From: Alloascoidea africana
Taxonomy: Eukaryota > Ascomycota > Alloascoideomycetes > Alloascoideales > Alloascoideaceae
Assembly: GCA_030581615.1 (NCBI GenBank)
Contig: JAKTTT010000078.1
Coordinates: 1 to 64,000 of the forward strand
DNA: 64,000 bases
Reading direction: 5' to 3'
Part shown: positions 1-11,044 of the stretch, one piece after another
Layout of the letters: each line of letters starts with the position of its first letter
How positions within the stretch are numbered: position 1 is the first letter of the stretch
Translations under genes and position numbers: made by a program
The notes under the pieces: generated by a model
What the model saw: the letters and a program-made list of their open reading frames with translations, nothing else
Databases searched by the model: none
What the model was told of the DNA's origin: nothing

Positions 1-2
1 TA

Positions 3-1634
3 CGATGTGCTAATTTGTTCTTGACACTCTCCACGGCTCTTCTGACCCTGCTCTCAGAGTCCCTGAAGCGGATCTTTAAAGGGCGAAACGATACAAGGGA
101 AGTCCCACTGGCTTCATACCAAGAAGATGATAGCGCCCAGTCCAATAACTCTGTAGAACCGGGACCCAACTCTGACAACTGGAAGAAAGAAGAGGAAAGA
201 GTAGTATTGGGCACTGGATGGAACGGCGCAAGCGCACTAATCTCACTGAACCCCAAGACTTGGACCACAGCTCCAGTTTTCTCCCCAGTTCCCATCCTCC
301 TTCTGGTCATAATCTTGTTTCTACTGACTTTACCAGCCAGGTTCCTCAGTATACCAATCCAGTATGCATCTCAGAGGGTCCTTGTGATTTCGAATCCGCT
401 CCTGTCAAGAAACAACGTCTATCTGACTTTAAGCCAAAATTCTTTGGTGGACATTGAGGTCTCAAATGCACTCTACTCTTGGCTTCGTTTTGATGACATT
501 TTACCACCAAAAATTCCGGACACTGTTGACAATACCTTGGGATTTAACGACCTTTCCATTGCACTTTACGGCGAGCAGCTGGCGAAATCAGTATCGGCGG
601 ATGCCGACATCTTTCAAGCACTCCATGGCAATGATAGCAATCAGATAGGCATGTACCACACACCTTTCTATACCATTGATACGAATTATTACAACAAATA
701 CCATTCGATTACTTCAACGTTGGGTCCAAACGCCTTAAAAGAGGACTCGTCTGCAATTTACCACTTCCCGTTCCGGCCAATTCCAGAGCACACATGTTCA
801 AGCCGAATCTCTGCTTTAAATGTGTCTGGCGAGCTTATGCTGATTGCCATCCGAGATAGACTTTTAAGCTCAAAAGTCATCTCGGGTTCAGGCCTAAACG
901 ATACGGGGAAAATTGTGCCTGAAGAAACATACTATGCGCTGAACTATATGGCCGAGGACGAGTGGGGCAAGCGGAGAGAACCTTATGAGATCACTGCGCA
1001 TGTGCTTAACATGACTGCAAGCGAATCAGACAGCATGTTAAACCAAACCATGTTTTATTGGGGTCGAGCTAACCGAACAATAGAATATGGTTGGTTTAAT
1101 TCAATTAAAAGTGTTTCCAGTTTTACACTCTGTTCGGACCAAAGTACTCCCGCTTTTGACTATGACCCTCTGTTATGTAGAAACGTGAAACCAACTTATG
1201 GGTGGACATTGGAAAACACGACAGATTACTATTCACAACCGAATTTTACTGCAATTCAATTCAGTTGGTCTAGAGAGTATAAGCGAATAAACACAGGGAA
1301 AAACATTTCCGGTGCAACTATCCAAGATTATTTAACAATACCACTTTTCTTTGACGGTGTTCCCGTTGTGGGAAAGTATCCTTACATAATCGAAGATTCG
1401 AATAAGGAGGATGACTTAAGCACAGAAAAAGGAAACGAAGCAGGGAGCTTAACTATGAAGACACTGGTATCTACACCTTTGCTAATCTTGATGATTATTA
1501 TTGTTTGTCTTTGGTTTGTGATTATTGTTTTTCCTAGATTGTCACAAACAGCGGCGGTGTTGTTTATCAATGATCAAGAATCTTGGTCAGGAAGTTTCAA
1601 ACGTTCAGTTTTGGCTCATTCCAGGGCTGGCTAG
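3..1634 (+). CDS. Membrane glycoprotein of unknown function, 5' end outside window
   Basis: The reading frame is open from the first bases of the window and no ATG begins it, so the gene starts upstream and only its last ~543 codons are seen. Visible parts: a hydrophobic stretch at the very start, a cytosolic-looking charged segment, a strong membrane segment at about residues 95-113 (PVPILLLVIILFLLTLPARF), then ~370 residues with many N-glycosylation sequons (for example NVS, NMT, NQT, NRT, NTT, NFT, NIS), and a second strong membrane segment near the C-terminus (LLILMIIIVCLWFVIIVF) followed by a short tail. This suggests a plasma-membrane or vacuolar protein with a large lumenal or extracellular loop. 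I do not recognise the family. Stop codon at 1632-1634. Confidence 0.75.
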   Translation, partial: RCANLFLTLSTALLTLLSESLKRIFKGRNDTREVPLASYQEDDSAQSNNSVEPGPNSDNWKKEEERVVLGTGWNGASALISLNPKTWTTAPVFSPVPILLLVIILFLLTLPARFLSIPIQYASQRVLVISNPLLSRNNVYLTLSQNSLVDIEVSNALYSWLRFDDILPPKIPDTVDNTLGFNDLSIALYGEQLAKSVSADADIFQALHGNDSNQIGMYHTPFYTIDTNYYNKYHSITSTLGPNALKEDSSAIYHFPFRPIPEHTCSSRISALNVSGELMLIAIRDRLLSSKVISGSGLNDTGKIVPEETYYALNYMAEDEWGKRREPYEITAHVLNMTASESDSMLNQTMFYWGRANRTIEYGWFNSIKSVSSFTLCSDQSTPAFDYDPLLCRNVKPTYGWTLENTTDYYSQPNFTAIQFSWSREYKRINTGKNISGATIQDYLTIPLFFDGVPVVGKYPYIIEDSNKEDDLSTEKGNEAGSLTMKTLVSTPLLILMIIIVCLWFVIIVFPRLSQTAAVLFINDQESWSGSFKRSVLAHSRAG

Positions 1635-2842
1635 ATACATACATCTCTTAGCATCCTATCCCTGTTTTCGTTGAATTTTAGACATTAATACGAGAACAAC
1701 AATCAGTAGCAACGCATTTGGGAGAAGGAACTTGTACAATAATACAATAGCAGGGAAGTTTTCGTATTCGTATACCTTTGTCTCTGATGCAAGAGGAGAT
1801 TGTAGTTCAGACCTTCTTTTATGTAATTCAGCTTTCGCAACTCCTATGTTTTGTCTCAGAAGGGGAAAAACACTTCATTTATTCACTGGAATAGCGCTCT
1901 CTTTGAACCCAAATGTTACAAAATTTTGATCTACCTCTTTTAATTAGATACAGAGTTTGACAGCAAATCTTTGTGTGCTGTTGTGTTTTGAACCCAGTAT
2001 TTGGTCCTTGTGGGAAACTGTAGTATGGCGGTAGGAACTGATTAAACAAAGCACTTTGCACTAAAAAAAGGACCAGGATTGATTTGGGTCCGCGCATATA
2101 TAGCCGTTTGTGGATTTATGACCTTTTTCGTATCTCACATAGACATAACATGTGTATCTAGAAGGAAAAAAAAGATCGGTAGGCTTTAACTGTTTACCGG
2201 AAAACGCCGTTCTAGGAAAAGCCGATTTCGATTTCAGACAAGTACAAAAGGGGACATTGAATGGGCAAGTGATTGAACCTCGGGATTTAATAAGAAAACA
2301 AAGTGTTTTCTTTGATCTTGAAGATTCATCATTTTCGTCAAGGTGACGACGTACCCCAGTTTTCCCAAGCCTATGGAAACACAAACTGTTGCAAACCTGC
2401 TCTTCATTACTTTTTGATTCTGGTAAAACTTGCTGAACTATAATAGAATCTTTTTAACAAACATACCCACTATATGCACCCACACACATGGGTTGTGGAG
2501 GGACTCGTAAGCCGGTTCTTAAAGTGTTTGTGCATTTTTTTTTACGCTTTTTTTCATTACTGTAATCAGACGCTTATTGCGTCAGATTTGGATCTTTAAT
2601 GAAAAAGGCTGAGAGACGACTACTCCAAACGCAAAAAAAGGATTACAGAATTATGCACCTAACGCGCTTTTTAAAAAACTGACACGGTTATAACAAACTT
2701 TATCTGGGGATCTTGTCTAGGGATACAGTGTAGGAGCATAAACACCCATCAGATTCAGAAATTTGATTGTTTATATTTTTTTCTTCTTATTCTTCTATTT
2801 CTATTCTGTTTTTCCCACTATTCTCTTATCTCTATCTTCAAA
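1635..2842. other. Intergenic, upstream of CBK1
   Basis: No convincing gene. It holds the 3' flank of the membrane protein gene and the CBK1 promoter. The last ~70 bases before the CBK1 ATG are strongly pyrimidine-rich (2768-2840), like a yeast 5' leader. Short open frames here have no coding character. Confidence 0.6.
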
Positions 2843-5005
2843 ATGAATCAGTATATTGAACTGTTTGAAAAAGAGTTTTCCTTCTCACAACAGCATGCCC
2901 CCATTGACGACCGGGACCAAGAATACGAACAACTTTATCAGTACCTGAGTCTTGACCAAGCGGATTCTCCCAATTATACTTGTCTTGAAAATAACATCCA
3001 TGGGGGGAGTTACAACCAATACCCTTCTTTACCATTTGATCCAAGTGCTCCAGTTGCTGCTCCCAACGAGTACGACCCTTATACGCAATTCATGAATTTT
3101 GAAAAAAATACATCTTTGCCAATTCCAATAAAACAACCCCATTTGGAATCGGCGTTTGTTCCTAATTTACAGCCACCAGCGGCACCAACCAATCCATCAT
3201 CATCATCATCAGCATCAACCTCACCATTATTTTCGTCATTCCAAGCCGAATTATCCAACAGTGCCAGCCCCGGGAAAAGCTCTTTCCACATTGGGTCCTG
3301 GAGTCCTCGATCATTGCGTAGTCGTTCAAACCGGAACAATTCTAACTCAAGTGTGAATGGATCTGGATCCACGCGTGCTAAGAGCCCTTCCAAAACATCA
3401 CCACTGAGAAAAGTTCGTAAAATCCCATCTGCATCTTCTCTTCGACCTTCTCATAACTTGAAGTATCACCATGAAAAGTTGAAACAAAAACTAAAGGCTC
3501 ATAATGACTGTCTGGAACTTGTCAATGTCAAAGACTTGAGCATTACAGAAGAGGAGACAAACTTGGTACAACACGAAGAGTCACCTGTTCAATTTGACAG
3601 ACGACCTTGGCAATTTTCCGAAACTGCTAGGGAAAGGGCCATTTCCGTGAAGTTAAAGATGGAGAATTTTTACAGAAACAGCATCCAGCATGCGGTTGAA
3701 CGGCATAACAGGCTATCAGCATTGGAAACAAGCCTGAATCGAAACGGCAATAATTGTGGATCACAGGAGAGACGCCATAGGATGTTGACATCTTTGGGTA
3801 AACAGGAAACTGAGTTTCTGCGACTTCAAAGAATCCGACTTTCTCTTAAAGATTTTGAAACTGTGAAAGTGATAGGTAAAGGTGCTTTCAGTGAGGTTCG
3901 ACTTGTACAGAAAAAAGATACGGGAAAGATCTATGCGATGAAAACTCTGTTAAAATCCGAAATGTACAAACGGGATCAACTAGCACACGTCAAGTCTGAA
4001 AGAGATGTACTTGCGTGTGCGAATTCTCCATGGATAGTTTCACTTCATTATTCTTTCCAGGATCCACAATACCTTTATTTGATCATGGAATATTCACCTG
4101 GAGGTGATCTAATGACGATGCTTATCAGATGTCAAGTTTTCAACGAGGATATTGTGAGGTTTTATATGGCGGAATGCATTCTTGCAATTGAAACTATTCA
4201 TAAACTGGGGTTTATCCATCGTGATATCAAACCGGATAACATTCTTATTGATAGCAGAGGACATTTAAAACTTTCTGATTTTGGTCTATCGACTGGATTT
4301 CACAAGACGCATAGTTCAAGCTATTACAAATCCCTTTTACAAAACATTTCAAAGGGGACAAATTTACCTCAACAGAAACATGAAGATAATGGCACAGGGG
4401 TTGATTCCATAACTTTGACAATTTCCAGTCGAGAACAGATGCAAACATGGCGTAAATCACGACGGTTAAAGGCATATTCAACGGTCGGCACGCCGGATTA
4501 CATTGCGCCCGAGATTTTTCTTCGCAAACCGGGGGGTTATGGGCAAGAATGCGACTGGTGGTCTCTTGGTGCAATTATGTACGAGAGTCTGATTGGATGG
4601 CCGCCGTTTTGTTCAGAGACGCCACAGGAGACATATCTCAAGATTATCAACTGGGAAAAAACCCTCGAGTTCCCAGACGATATCCACATTTCTCCTGAAG
4701 CAGAGGACCTGACACGGAGACTCTTGACATCAGCGGAATCAAGAATCGGCACTCGGGGGGATGCGGAGGAAATCAAGAGTCATGTTTTTTTCAAAGGGGT
4801 CAACTGGGAGTCTATACGGTCTGTGGATGCTCCTTTCATCCCCAAGCTGGACTCAATCACGGACACGCGGTTTTTCCCCATAGAGGATCTCAAGAGTATT
4901 CCCGACTCGCCGGCAATGGCGAATGCTCAACGGAATAGGAACAATCACAAGGACGATTTGATGTTTGTTGGGTACACATATTCGCGGTTTGATGGTCAGA
5001 TGTGA
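2843..5005 (+). CDS. CBK1: NDR/LATS-family serine/threonine kinase Cbk1
   Basis: 720-residue AGC kinase of the NDR group, close to Cbk1 of yeasts and Orb6 of fission yeast. It is the terminal kinase of the RAM/MOR morphogenesis pathway, working with Mob2 at growth sites and on cell separation. Residues 1-270 are low-complexity (Ser- and Asn-rich). The Mob-binding N-terminal extension precedes the kinase domain (about 338-670). Seen directly: Gly loop GKGAFSEV, catalytic Lys367, HRDIKPDN with Asp461, DFG with Asp479, the ~55-residue insert typical of NDR kinases before the activation segment, [12 protein letters not shown] with the regulatory Ser546, and the C-terminal hydrophobic motif FVGYTYSRF with Thr712. 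All are intact, so it should be active. The ATG at 2843 follows a pyrimidine-rich leader; no intron is needed. Length matches S. cerevisiae Cbk1 (756 residues). Confidence 0.95.
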   Translation: MNQYIELFEKEFSFSQQHAPIDDRDQEYEQLYQYLSLDQADSPNYTCLENNIHGGSYNQYPSLPFDPSAPVAAPNEYDPYTQFMNFEKNTSLPIPIKQPHLESAFVPNLQPPAAPTNPSSSSSASTSPLFSSFQAELSNSASPGKSSFHIGSWSPRSLRSRSNRNNSNSSVNGSGSTRAKSPSKTSPLRKVRKIPSASSLRPSHNLKYHHEKLKQKLKAHNDCLELVNVKDLSITEEETNLVQHEESPVQFDRRPWQFSETARERAISVKLKMENFYRNSIQHAVERHNRLSALETSLNRNGNNCGSQERRHRMLTSLGKQETEFLRLQRIRLSLKDFETVKVIGKGAFSEVRLVQKKDTGKIYAMKTLLKSEMYKRDQLAHVKSERDVLACANSPWIVSLHYSFQDPQYLYLIMEYSPGGDLMTMLIRCQVFNEDIVRFYMAECILAIETIHKLGFIHRDIKPDNILIDSRGHLKLSDFGLSTGFHKTHSSSYYKSLLQNISKGTNLPQQKHEDNGTGVDSITLTISSREQMQTWRKSRRLKAYSTVGTPDYIAPEIFLRKPGGYGQECDWWSLGAIMYESLIGWPPFCSETPQETYLKIINWEKTLEFPDDIHISPEAEDLTRRLLTSAESRIGTRGDAEEIKSHVFFKGVNWESIRSVDAPFIPKLDSITDTRFFPIEDLKSIPDSPAMANAQRNRNNHKDDLMFVGYTYSRFDGQM

Positions 5006-5827
5006 TTTCAGTGGGGCGGTAGAACGTAGTTGACATGACAGGTGAAAATCCAAATCAAATAGACACAAATGAAAAGTACAATACAATACAACAAAGTGTC
5101 AAATAATTAACCAGCCCTCTGACTTTTTTTTTTTGGATTTTGCTTTTGCCTTTGACCCTCTCGGCTTTGTCATAATAAACAACCAGCAAAAAACGAAGAG
5201 GAGGAAAAAGCTGTATTTACATCTTTCCCCATTTTGCAGTCTGGGGGCAGGCAGGACAGCTGCAGGCGGCCGTAACAGGTATTTAATTCCTCGTTTCGGA
5301 AGTATGTGCGTGGGTCCCTGCAGACGTGCATTCCAGAATTATGTCCCACGAAATTTCAGCCTTTTTCTTTTTGGCTGGCTTTTGTCAGGAATTTGCTGGG
5401 GATTTCAACTCGAGTTTGGGGTCTGTTTGAAGCAGGCATTTTAGAAACATTGTGAGAATAGAGGACACAAGACACAGCACACCGCCATGACGAGCCACGG
5501 GCCAGCGCGAGCATGGTGCAACAAGGCAGCAGCAGAACAGCGAGCATTCCACAATTTCCTTCCACTTCTTTGCACAGGCATTATAATACGACCATCCTCC
5601 GCGGTTTGTTTTCATTTGAAAGGAAGTGTTTTTGTTTTACCGCAAACGTGGGACTCGCGGCAGCCAGCCCTCTCCCAGGTTTGGTGGTGTTCGACTGGTG
5701 TGCTATATAAACAGCCCGCTTGGAGGCTCTTCTCCTTTCCTTCCTCCATCCCATCTGAATCCCTCTCAGAAAACCGGAACCCTCGCATCTTCTGCTACAG
5801 CATTTCCTCTGGTGTTATCCTAACAGC
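5006..5827. other. Intergenic, promoter of the Val/Pro-rich gene
   Basis: Contains the CBK1 3' flank and then a comparatively GC-rich promoter. A TATA box lies at 5704-5710 and a pyrimidine-rich leader of ~110 bases leads to the ATG at 5828. A 172-codon open frame that overlaps the start of the next gene is judged spurious. Confidence 0.6.
5704..5710 (+). promoter_or_regulatory. TATA box
   Basis: The sequence tatataa sits 118 bases upstream of the ATG of the Val/Pro-rich gene and is followed by a C/T-rich leader. With the gene's strong codon bias this suggests a highly or inducibly expressed TATA-type promoter. Confidence 0.7.
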
Positions 5828-6736
5828 ATGTCCTCTTCCGTCATCACCGTCACAAACGACCTCCCTGAGCGAATTGTCCAGGAGTACAGAACCCTCTCCT
5901 ACGAGGACAAGTCCGTCAGCACCACGTACGTCGCCTACAACCAGGCCTCGAACAACTACGTCAAGGTCGTCATCCCGCCCTTCACGACCGAGGAGGTTAT
6001 TCTGAGAGACCTGTACAACTACGAGCTCGTCGAGACCAAGGGCGACGAGTACAACGCCCGCAACTTGACCGTCCAGTCCTTCACCTACAACCCGCTGAGC
6101 TCGTCCACGACCTCGACCGTCCACAATAACTACGAGTACTCGTCCGGCGACATCTCGTACAAGAGCTCTGTCGTCAACTCCGTCGAGACCCCCGTGTACC
6201 CCGTCCTCCCGGCCAACTCCCAGGTCTCCATCGACACCACCAACTACACCGCGCCCGCCGTCCCAGCGCCAGCCCCCGTCCCGGTCTCGGTCCCCATCGC
6301 GGCGCCCATCAGCTCCGTCGTGACCCCGGCCCCCGTCGCCTTCCCGGCGCCAGCTCCCGTGGCCGCACCGCTGCCTCTGCCCGTGTCCTCCACCGTCCAG
6401 GTCGTGAAGCCCTCGCCCGTGGCCACCACCGTGCCCGTGACCTACTACGCGGCCCCTCTCCCCGAGCCCACTCCCTCGCCCGTCCCAGTGGCCACCACGA
6501 CTTACGCCGTGAACGCCCCCGTGCCCGTTCCAACCCCGGCTCCCGCCACCACGGCCACCACCACCACCTACAACGTAGCCGGCGTGCCCACTTCCACCCA
6601 GACCACAACCACGACCCTGAACCAGCCCGCCGCTCCTGTCGTGCCAGCCGTGACATACTCTGTTCCCACGACCACCTCGTACCGCTACGTCCCAGCCACA
6701 GGTGCCACAAAGTCTTTTGTGTCTTACAAGCTATAA
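5828..6736 (+). CDS. Val/Pro/Ala/Thr-rich low-complexity protein, unknown function
   Basis: 302 residues. Residues 1-85 form a non-repetitive, probably folded region (starts MSSSVITVTNDLPERIVQEY, Tyr- and Val-rich). The remainder is low complexity: repeated Ala-Pro-Val, Pro-Val-Pro and Thr-Thr-Thr stretches with scattered Tyr, ending SFVSYKL. There is no signal peptide and no membrane segment, so it is probably intracellular. Codon use is extreme: nearly all third positions are C or G (gtc, ctc, tac, aac, gag, aag), unlike the A/T-ending codons of the neighbours, which in yeasts usually marks very high expression. A TATA box and a short CT-rich leader lie directly upstream. I do not recognise the family; a structural, scaffold or stress protein are guesses only. 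Opposite-strand open frames over it follow from the base composition. Confidence 0.85.
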   Translation: MSSSVITVTNDLPERIVQEYRTLSYEDKSVSTTYVAYNQASNNYVKVVIPPFTTEEVILRDLYNYELVETKGDEYNARNLTVQSFTYNPLSSSTTSTVHNNYEYSSGDISYKSSVVNSVETPVYPVLPANSQVSIDTTNYTAPAVPAPAPVPVSVPIAAPISSVVTPAPVAFPAPAPVAAPLPLPVSSTVQVVKPSPVATTVPVTYYAAPLPEPTPSPVPVATTTYAVNAPVPVPTPAPATTATTTTYNVAGVPTSTQTTTTTLNQPAAPVVPAVTYSVPTTTSYRYVPATGATKSFVSYKL

Positions 6737-7345
6737 TTCTTGAAACTGGATTAAAAACCACAAATTGCAAAATGCTATGATTATAAACCTGAAAATATAA
6801 AATCCCAAATAACACACGTAACGCATTGTTGCTCTTTCCTTTCAACCCATGAATAATCCGTATCAGAACAAATCTGCTTTTTTCCCTTTTGTCTTATCGT
6901 TTTGTCTTATTTTTTTAGTCCTTGTTTTTGCTTTTTAAATTTTTAACTTTGCCTGTGCCTGCATTGACCGGTCGATAGAAATCTATCGGTTAAGTATGAG
7001 CGAGAGTGATTCATATAAATACTCCATATATTGAATAAAAAGAAAAACGCCAAAGAAAATGAAGATGCTTTGGAATTGAATCTTTCTCAATGATTGTGCC
7101 TCAAACTGATTGTAACCTCGTTACTGTGGAACACCCACAGTTAGAATGCAAAATAAACAATAACAACATTTCTGTTTCCTAGTACAAAGCCTGGGGGTAT
7201 CCACAGTTACTACGCCGGAGAAAGGGCATTGTTGTACTACAACTTGCTATTTTACATCTTAAATCATCCGTAACACATATATAATACATAAGAATAAGAA
7301 GTTCAACCTTTTGTATACAAGCTCATCAGGTAATTAATCATTCAA
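6737..7345. other. Convergent intergenic region
   Basis: AT-rich 3' flanks of the Val/Pro-rich gene (forward) and SAS3 (reverse). It contains a small inverted repeat around 6968-6989 (accggtcgatagaaatctat followed by cggt). No gene seen. Confidence 0.5.
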
Positions 7346-10300
7346 TCAATGGATTCGTCTTAATCGTCGAAATCGTTTGCCTGCCTCCTCCGCCTCCAGC
7401 TCAATTCGCTTGTGGAGCCTACGACTGCTCCTTCGAGTAGGTGTAAGCTCTTCAGTCGGTAGCCTTTGGTTCCTCCTGCTTAACCTCGCTGCAATGCTTC
7501 CATCATCTTCATCATTCTCATTTGCTTCTTCCTCTTCCTCTTCCCCATCCTCTTCCTCTTCCTCCTCATCCTCATCCTCTTCATATTCATATTCTTTGTC
7601 ATCATTCACAGGGTCAACAACGTCCAGACCATTCCCATTAACAGATGACGCCTCTTTTTCCTCCATCGTTCCAGGAGTCCTCAGCTTCTCCAGTCCCTTT
7701 GTCTTGAACTTGGATTTCACTTTAGTGGATCCCTTTGGACGTCCTCTTTTCCGCTTTGGAGGTTGTTCGTCAGAAACAATTGGAGTGGGAGGCTGTGATG
7801 GTAACGATGAATCTTCCAGAGAATGGTCTTTTGGGTTCCCATTCAGAATCACAAGAGCTGTTTGTGGTTCTTGTCCCTGTTCAATATGCTTATTTATCTC
7901 CGCCTCTTCCTTCTCCTCCTCCTCATCATCATCATAATCATCCAGATGTATTCGTTTCCTTTTCACCTTTTTCGGCGTCCTTGTGGTCATTGTCATTCCA
8001 GGATAGCACACATCAAAGTTATCAAGACTACTCTCAAACTCTTTCTCCTGTTGTTTGAAGATTGAACCAGCATCTCCATCCACATCCTCCTCATCAATAG
8101 CCGCCTTTAACCGTTGTGTGATTCTCATTTCAACAGATTCCAAAGTTTGCGATTTGACCTCTGCCTCTTCAAAATCTTTTATAAACTTGATCAAATTGTA
8201 CAACTCCTTGGTTTGTTGAAATTGTGCAATTTCTCCACCTGCACCCGTTAAAATACTGTTTATACCACCGGATTTACCCACAAGAACAGGTTTCCAAATC
8301 AGTCGCTCGGGAACGAGAAAAGCCTGAGTTTTTTTCTTCTCCCCATGTTTCTCAATCATCTTTTCGATTGCTGCAATGTCAATCCGTAACGAGTACTGAC
8401 CTGTATAACAATTACGAACAAGCACTTGTAATTGCTCCAACCCACAAACAACATCAGATTCAATCATCCCTGTCATTCCACTTAAATCATGAATTGAAAT
8501 GGTCAAAAACTTTTCAAAATCTTGTGTTTTTTTAAACCGTTCATACAATTCTTTCAACCGATAACAAAGTGTAACTTTCCAATAGTTACGATACGAGAAA
8601 ACCCCAAATTCACTTAATGGTTTCTCGGGTGTTCCCAACCTTCTCTCTTTCCTCGTTAAAAGATATGAAAAATCAATCAAAAGACTTCCATATCCCTTTC
8701 GTTGATAAATAGGTAATGTCAATATACAACTGACGTTATAACCCGTTGAATTCAACTTTTCTTTTGAAAAATATCCAACAAAATGACATCCTTTTGAATC
8801 ATTTTCAGTAAGAACATAAAACATAAACGGTTCAACATCATAATATAAAGTTTTCGAATTCAGGAAAAGTTTCGCCAAAAGACATAGGTTTTGACAATAT
8901 AAAACGTTTTTCCTTCCATCAACTTCAAATATCGAATTTTTCCCATATCTGTAAATTTCGGTACCCGGTGGATGTCTATAAGGGCATTTTAATCCATGTC
9001 GCCATACAACAAAACTTGAACTCATATATTTTAAACAGAATTCACAAACGTGAAGAACCTTGTTTGAACAATATTCTTCAGGATACGGGGCAGTATACCA
9101 CGTTTTAATCCTTCGACCTCCAAAATGGATATATTTGATTTTCGAAATTGACTTTAAAATCGGATTCTTGGGTTGATTGTCCTTGTTGTCTTGATCAGGA
9201 TCATTCTCATCTTCGCTCGTATTGCTTTCACTCGTACTGTATTCCATGTCTATTCCACCATTCATAATGTTATTAGTCGGGCGCCGCCCATTGGAATTGT
9301 TCATGTGCTTATGTCCATCAAGAGCCTGTTGAAATCGTTTCCTGTCGATATCTCGTGGTGTCGTACGCGTTATATCGGCCTGTTTAACAGTGAGTATCTT
9401 TAATAACGGCTCATCATCCGTGCTATCTCTTTCCTCATCAGAATCAGTATCAGTTTCTACTCCACTCATCCAGGGTATTTCCGAGCGTTGTCGAGACAGA
9501 GACATTCTATGCGTTAGCGTTTGTGTTTGTGTTTGTGAAATTGTTTTTGATTTTGATTTTGATTTTGATTTTGATCGTGAACGGGACCGCGCTTTTCGCG
9601 GTCTTCCTCTCCCCGGGGTTTTTTGATTCTTGTTAGATTGTCCTTGTCGTTGTTTCATCGTATGTACCTGGTCATCTCGTTCTAAAACAGAAAGTAAACG
9701 TTGTGGAGGAAGTCTAAACTTTACATTGAAACGGTTTTTTAACCTATTGTATTCAACCATAACTTTCCGCCTTTTATGTCCATTTGTTCGAACACTCGTT
9801 TGTTTGGGAATTGGGTCATCAGTTGGGATTGTAATTGGTGTTGATGTGGTTATCGTGTATCCATTTAAATGTCCTCCTAAACTTGGAGTATTTGCTCTGC
9901 TTCTTGTACTCGTTCTTGTACTCGTTCTCGTTCTTGTTCTAGTTCGCATTTGCATAGAGTTTTCAACATTTAAAGAATCCGGATTCGTAAACATTTCAAA
10001 CTGATCCATATCATGTTGTCTTTTCCTTAATCGTCTAGGTGAATTCGTATCAAAATCAAGACTTTGTATGTTTTGATGAAATACCTGACTCTGTTGTGTA
10101 AGTTCTTCGAGTAATGATAATTCTCCTCTTCGTTGTCTTTGTTTACTACTGAGTTGACACAAATAACAAATTTAAACGTGTTAGTTGAAAAGTATCAAAA
10201 GAAAATACACATGTATGAATAGTAAGTTTCTTGTAACTTACGGCGCTCTCTGTTGTGAAGAAATTCCACCATTGATTTTCATCAAATTGTCATTTGTGCC

Positions 10301-10548
10301 GTTATTATCAACACCATTGCCGTTATGTAACTATCAGAACCAGAACAAGCATTAACAAACACCTTCTCACACACCAAAAAAAATGAGAGAAAAAAACTGC
10401 ATACCTTTGTATTACCATTAACCACATTCTCATCTGTGGTTCCATTCGTACCAAAAAACCCCTTCTTATGATTGTCCTGTTGTTGTTCATCCTTCGTGTC
10501 TTGCGATGATTCCACTAAAACTACCTCTCGTTGTAATGATAAGGTCAT
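7346..10548 (-). CDS. SAS3: MYST-family histone acetyltransferase Sas3 (NuA3 catalytic subunit)
   Basis: Three exons on the reverse strand: 10548-10405, 10330-10242, 10148-7346, giving 1011 residues. Intron 1 runs from gtatgc to ag; intron 2 has a gtaagt donor and an ACTAAC branch point. Reading frame is kept across both joins. Sas3 acetylates histone H3 (Lys14, Lys23) as the catalytic subunit of NuA3. The MYST domain lies at about residues 410-690: C2HC zinc finger beginning VCEFCLKYM (first Cys ~446), the SCILTLP strand with the catalytic-region Cys, the acetyl-CoA motif QRKGYG (~560), and TPEKPLSEFG with the catalytic-region Glu. The N-terminal half is basic and repetitive (Arg-Thr and Lys-Ser dipeptide runs from microsatellites); the C-terminus is highly acidic, as in S. 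cerevisiae Sas3. The upstream Met-containing extension of exon 1 (to about 10665) makes the exact start uncertain. Confidence 0.9.
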
Positions 10549-11044
10549 ATTAACAAGGCCCGTGGATATATATATTGTTGTCCTCTTTCCATATAGTTTA
10601 TCAAGTTTTGGGGGGGATTGGGGTAAATGAAAACCGTGAATCACACACACCAAACTAAATAACAAAAAAAAAGTTGAAACTCAACAACCACAACCCACAG
10701 CAAACACCTTTAGTCGCGTTCCTCTTCAGAGTCAAAAACAAAAATTCAAAAATAAATTCTAGTTTATTTCTGGGAAATGTAAAACTGCTGGAGGTTACCT
10801 CCTCGAAAAGAATCTTGGGGTGGTTTTTTTTCCCTTGGTGGAGTGTCACCATCATTCGTAAGCCTTTTTCCTAAAAAAGTCTAAAACACAGTGCACGTGA
10901 CACTCACACATACTGTTTTGTTCCTTTCTTTTTGTGTTTTTTTTTTGGGAGTGTGGGAAACACCCATACACTCTCACAAAACAGAAACCTTGGAATTTGA
11001 GACGATTGAAAAACGAGAAAGGTGAACATTGGATAGAAGGGGAT
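10549..11044. promoter_or_regulatory. Divergent promoter between SAS3 and AIM10
   Basis: 496 bases shared by the two divergent starts. A CACGTG palindrome (Cbf1/E-box type) lies at 10894-10899, and A- and T-rich runs flank it. Short open frames here are not convincing. Confidence 0.5.

Noticed and set aside
5487-6005. 172-codon forward frame overlapping the start of the Val/Pro-rich gene
   Set aside because: It overlaps the real start in another frame, gives a Pro/Ser/Arg/Thr run typical of the wrong frame of a GC-biased gene, and shows no domain.
6309-6845. 178-codon reverse frame over the Val/Pro-rich gene
   Set aside because: Antisense shadow; Trp/Arg/Gly-rich composition produced by the GC-rich third positions of the true gene.
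7377-7937. 186-codon forward frame rich in Ser
   Set aside because: Antisense of the acidic (GAG/GAA) C-terminus of SAS3.
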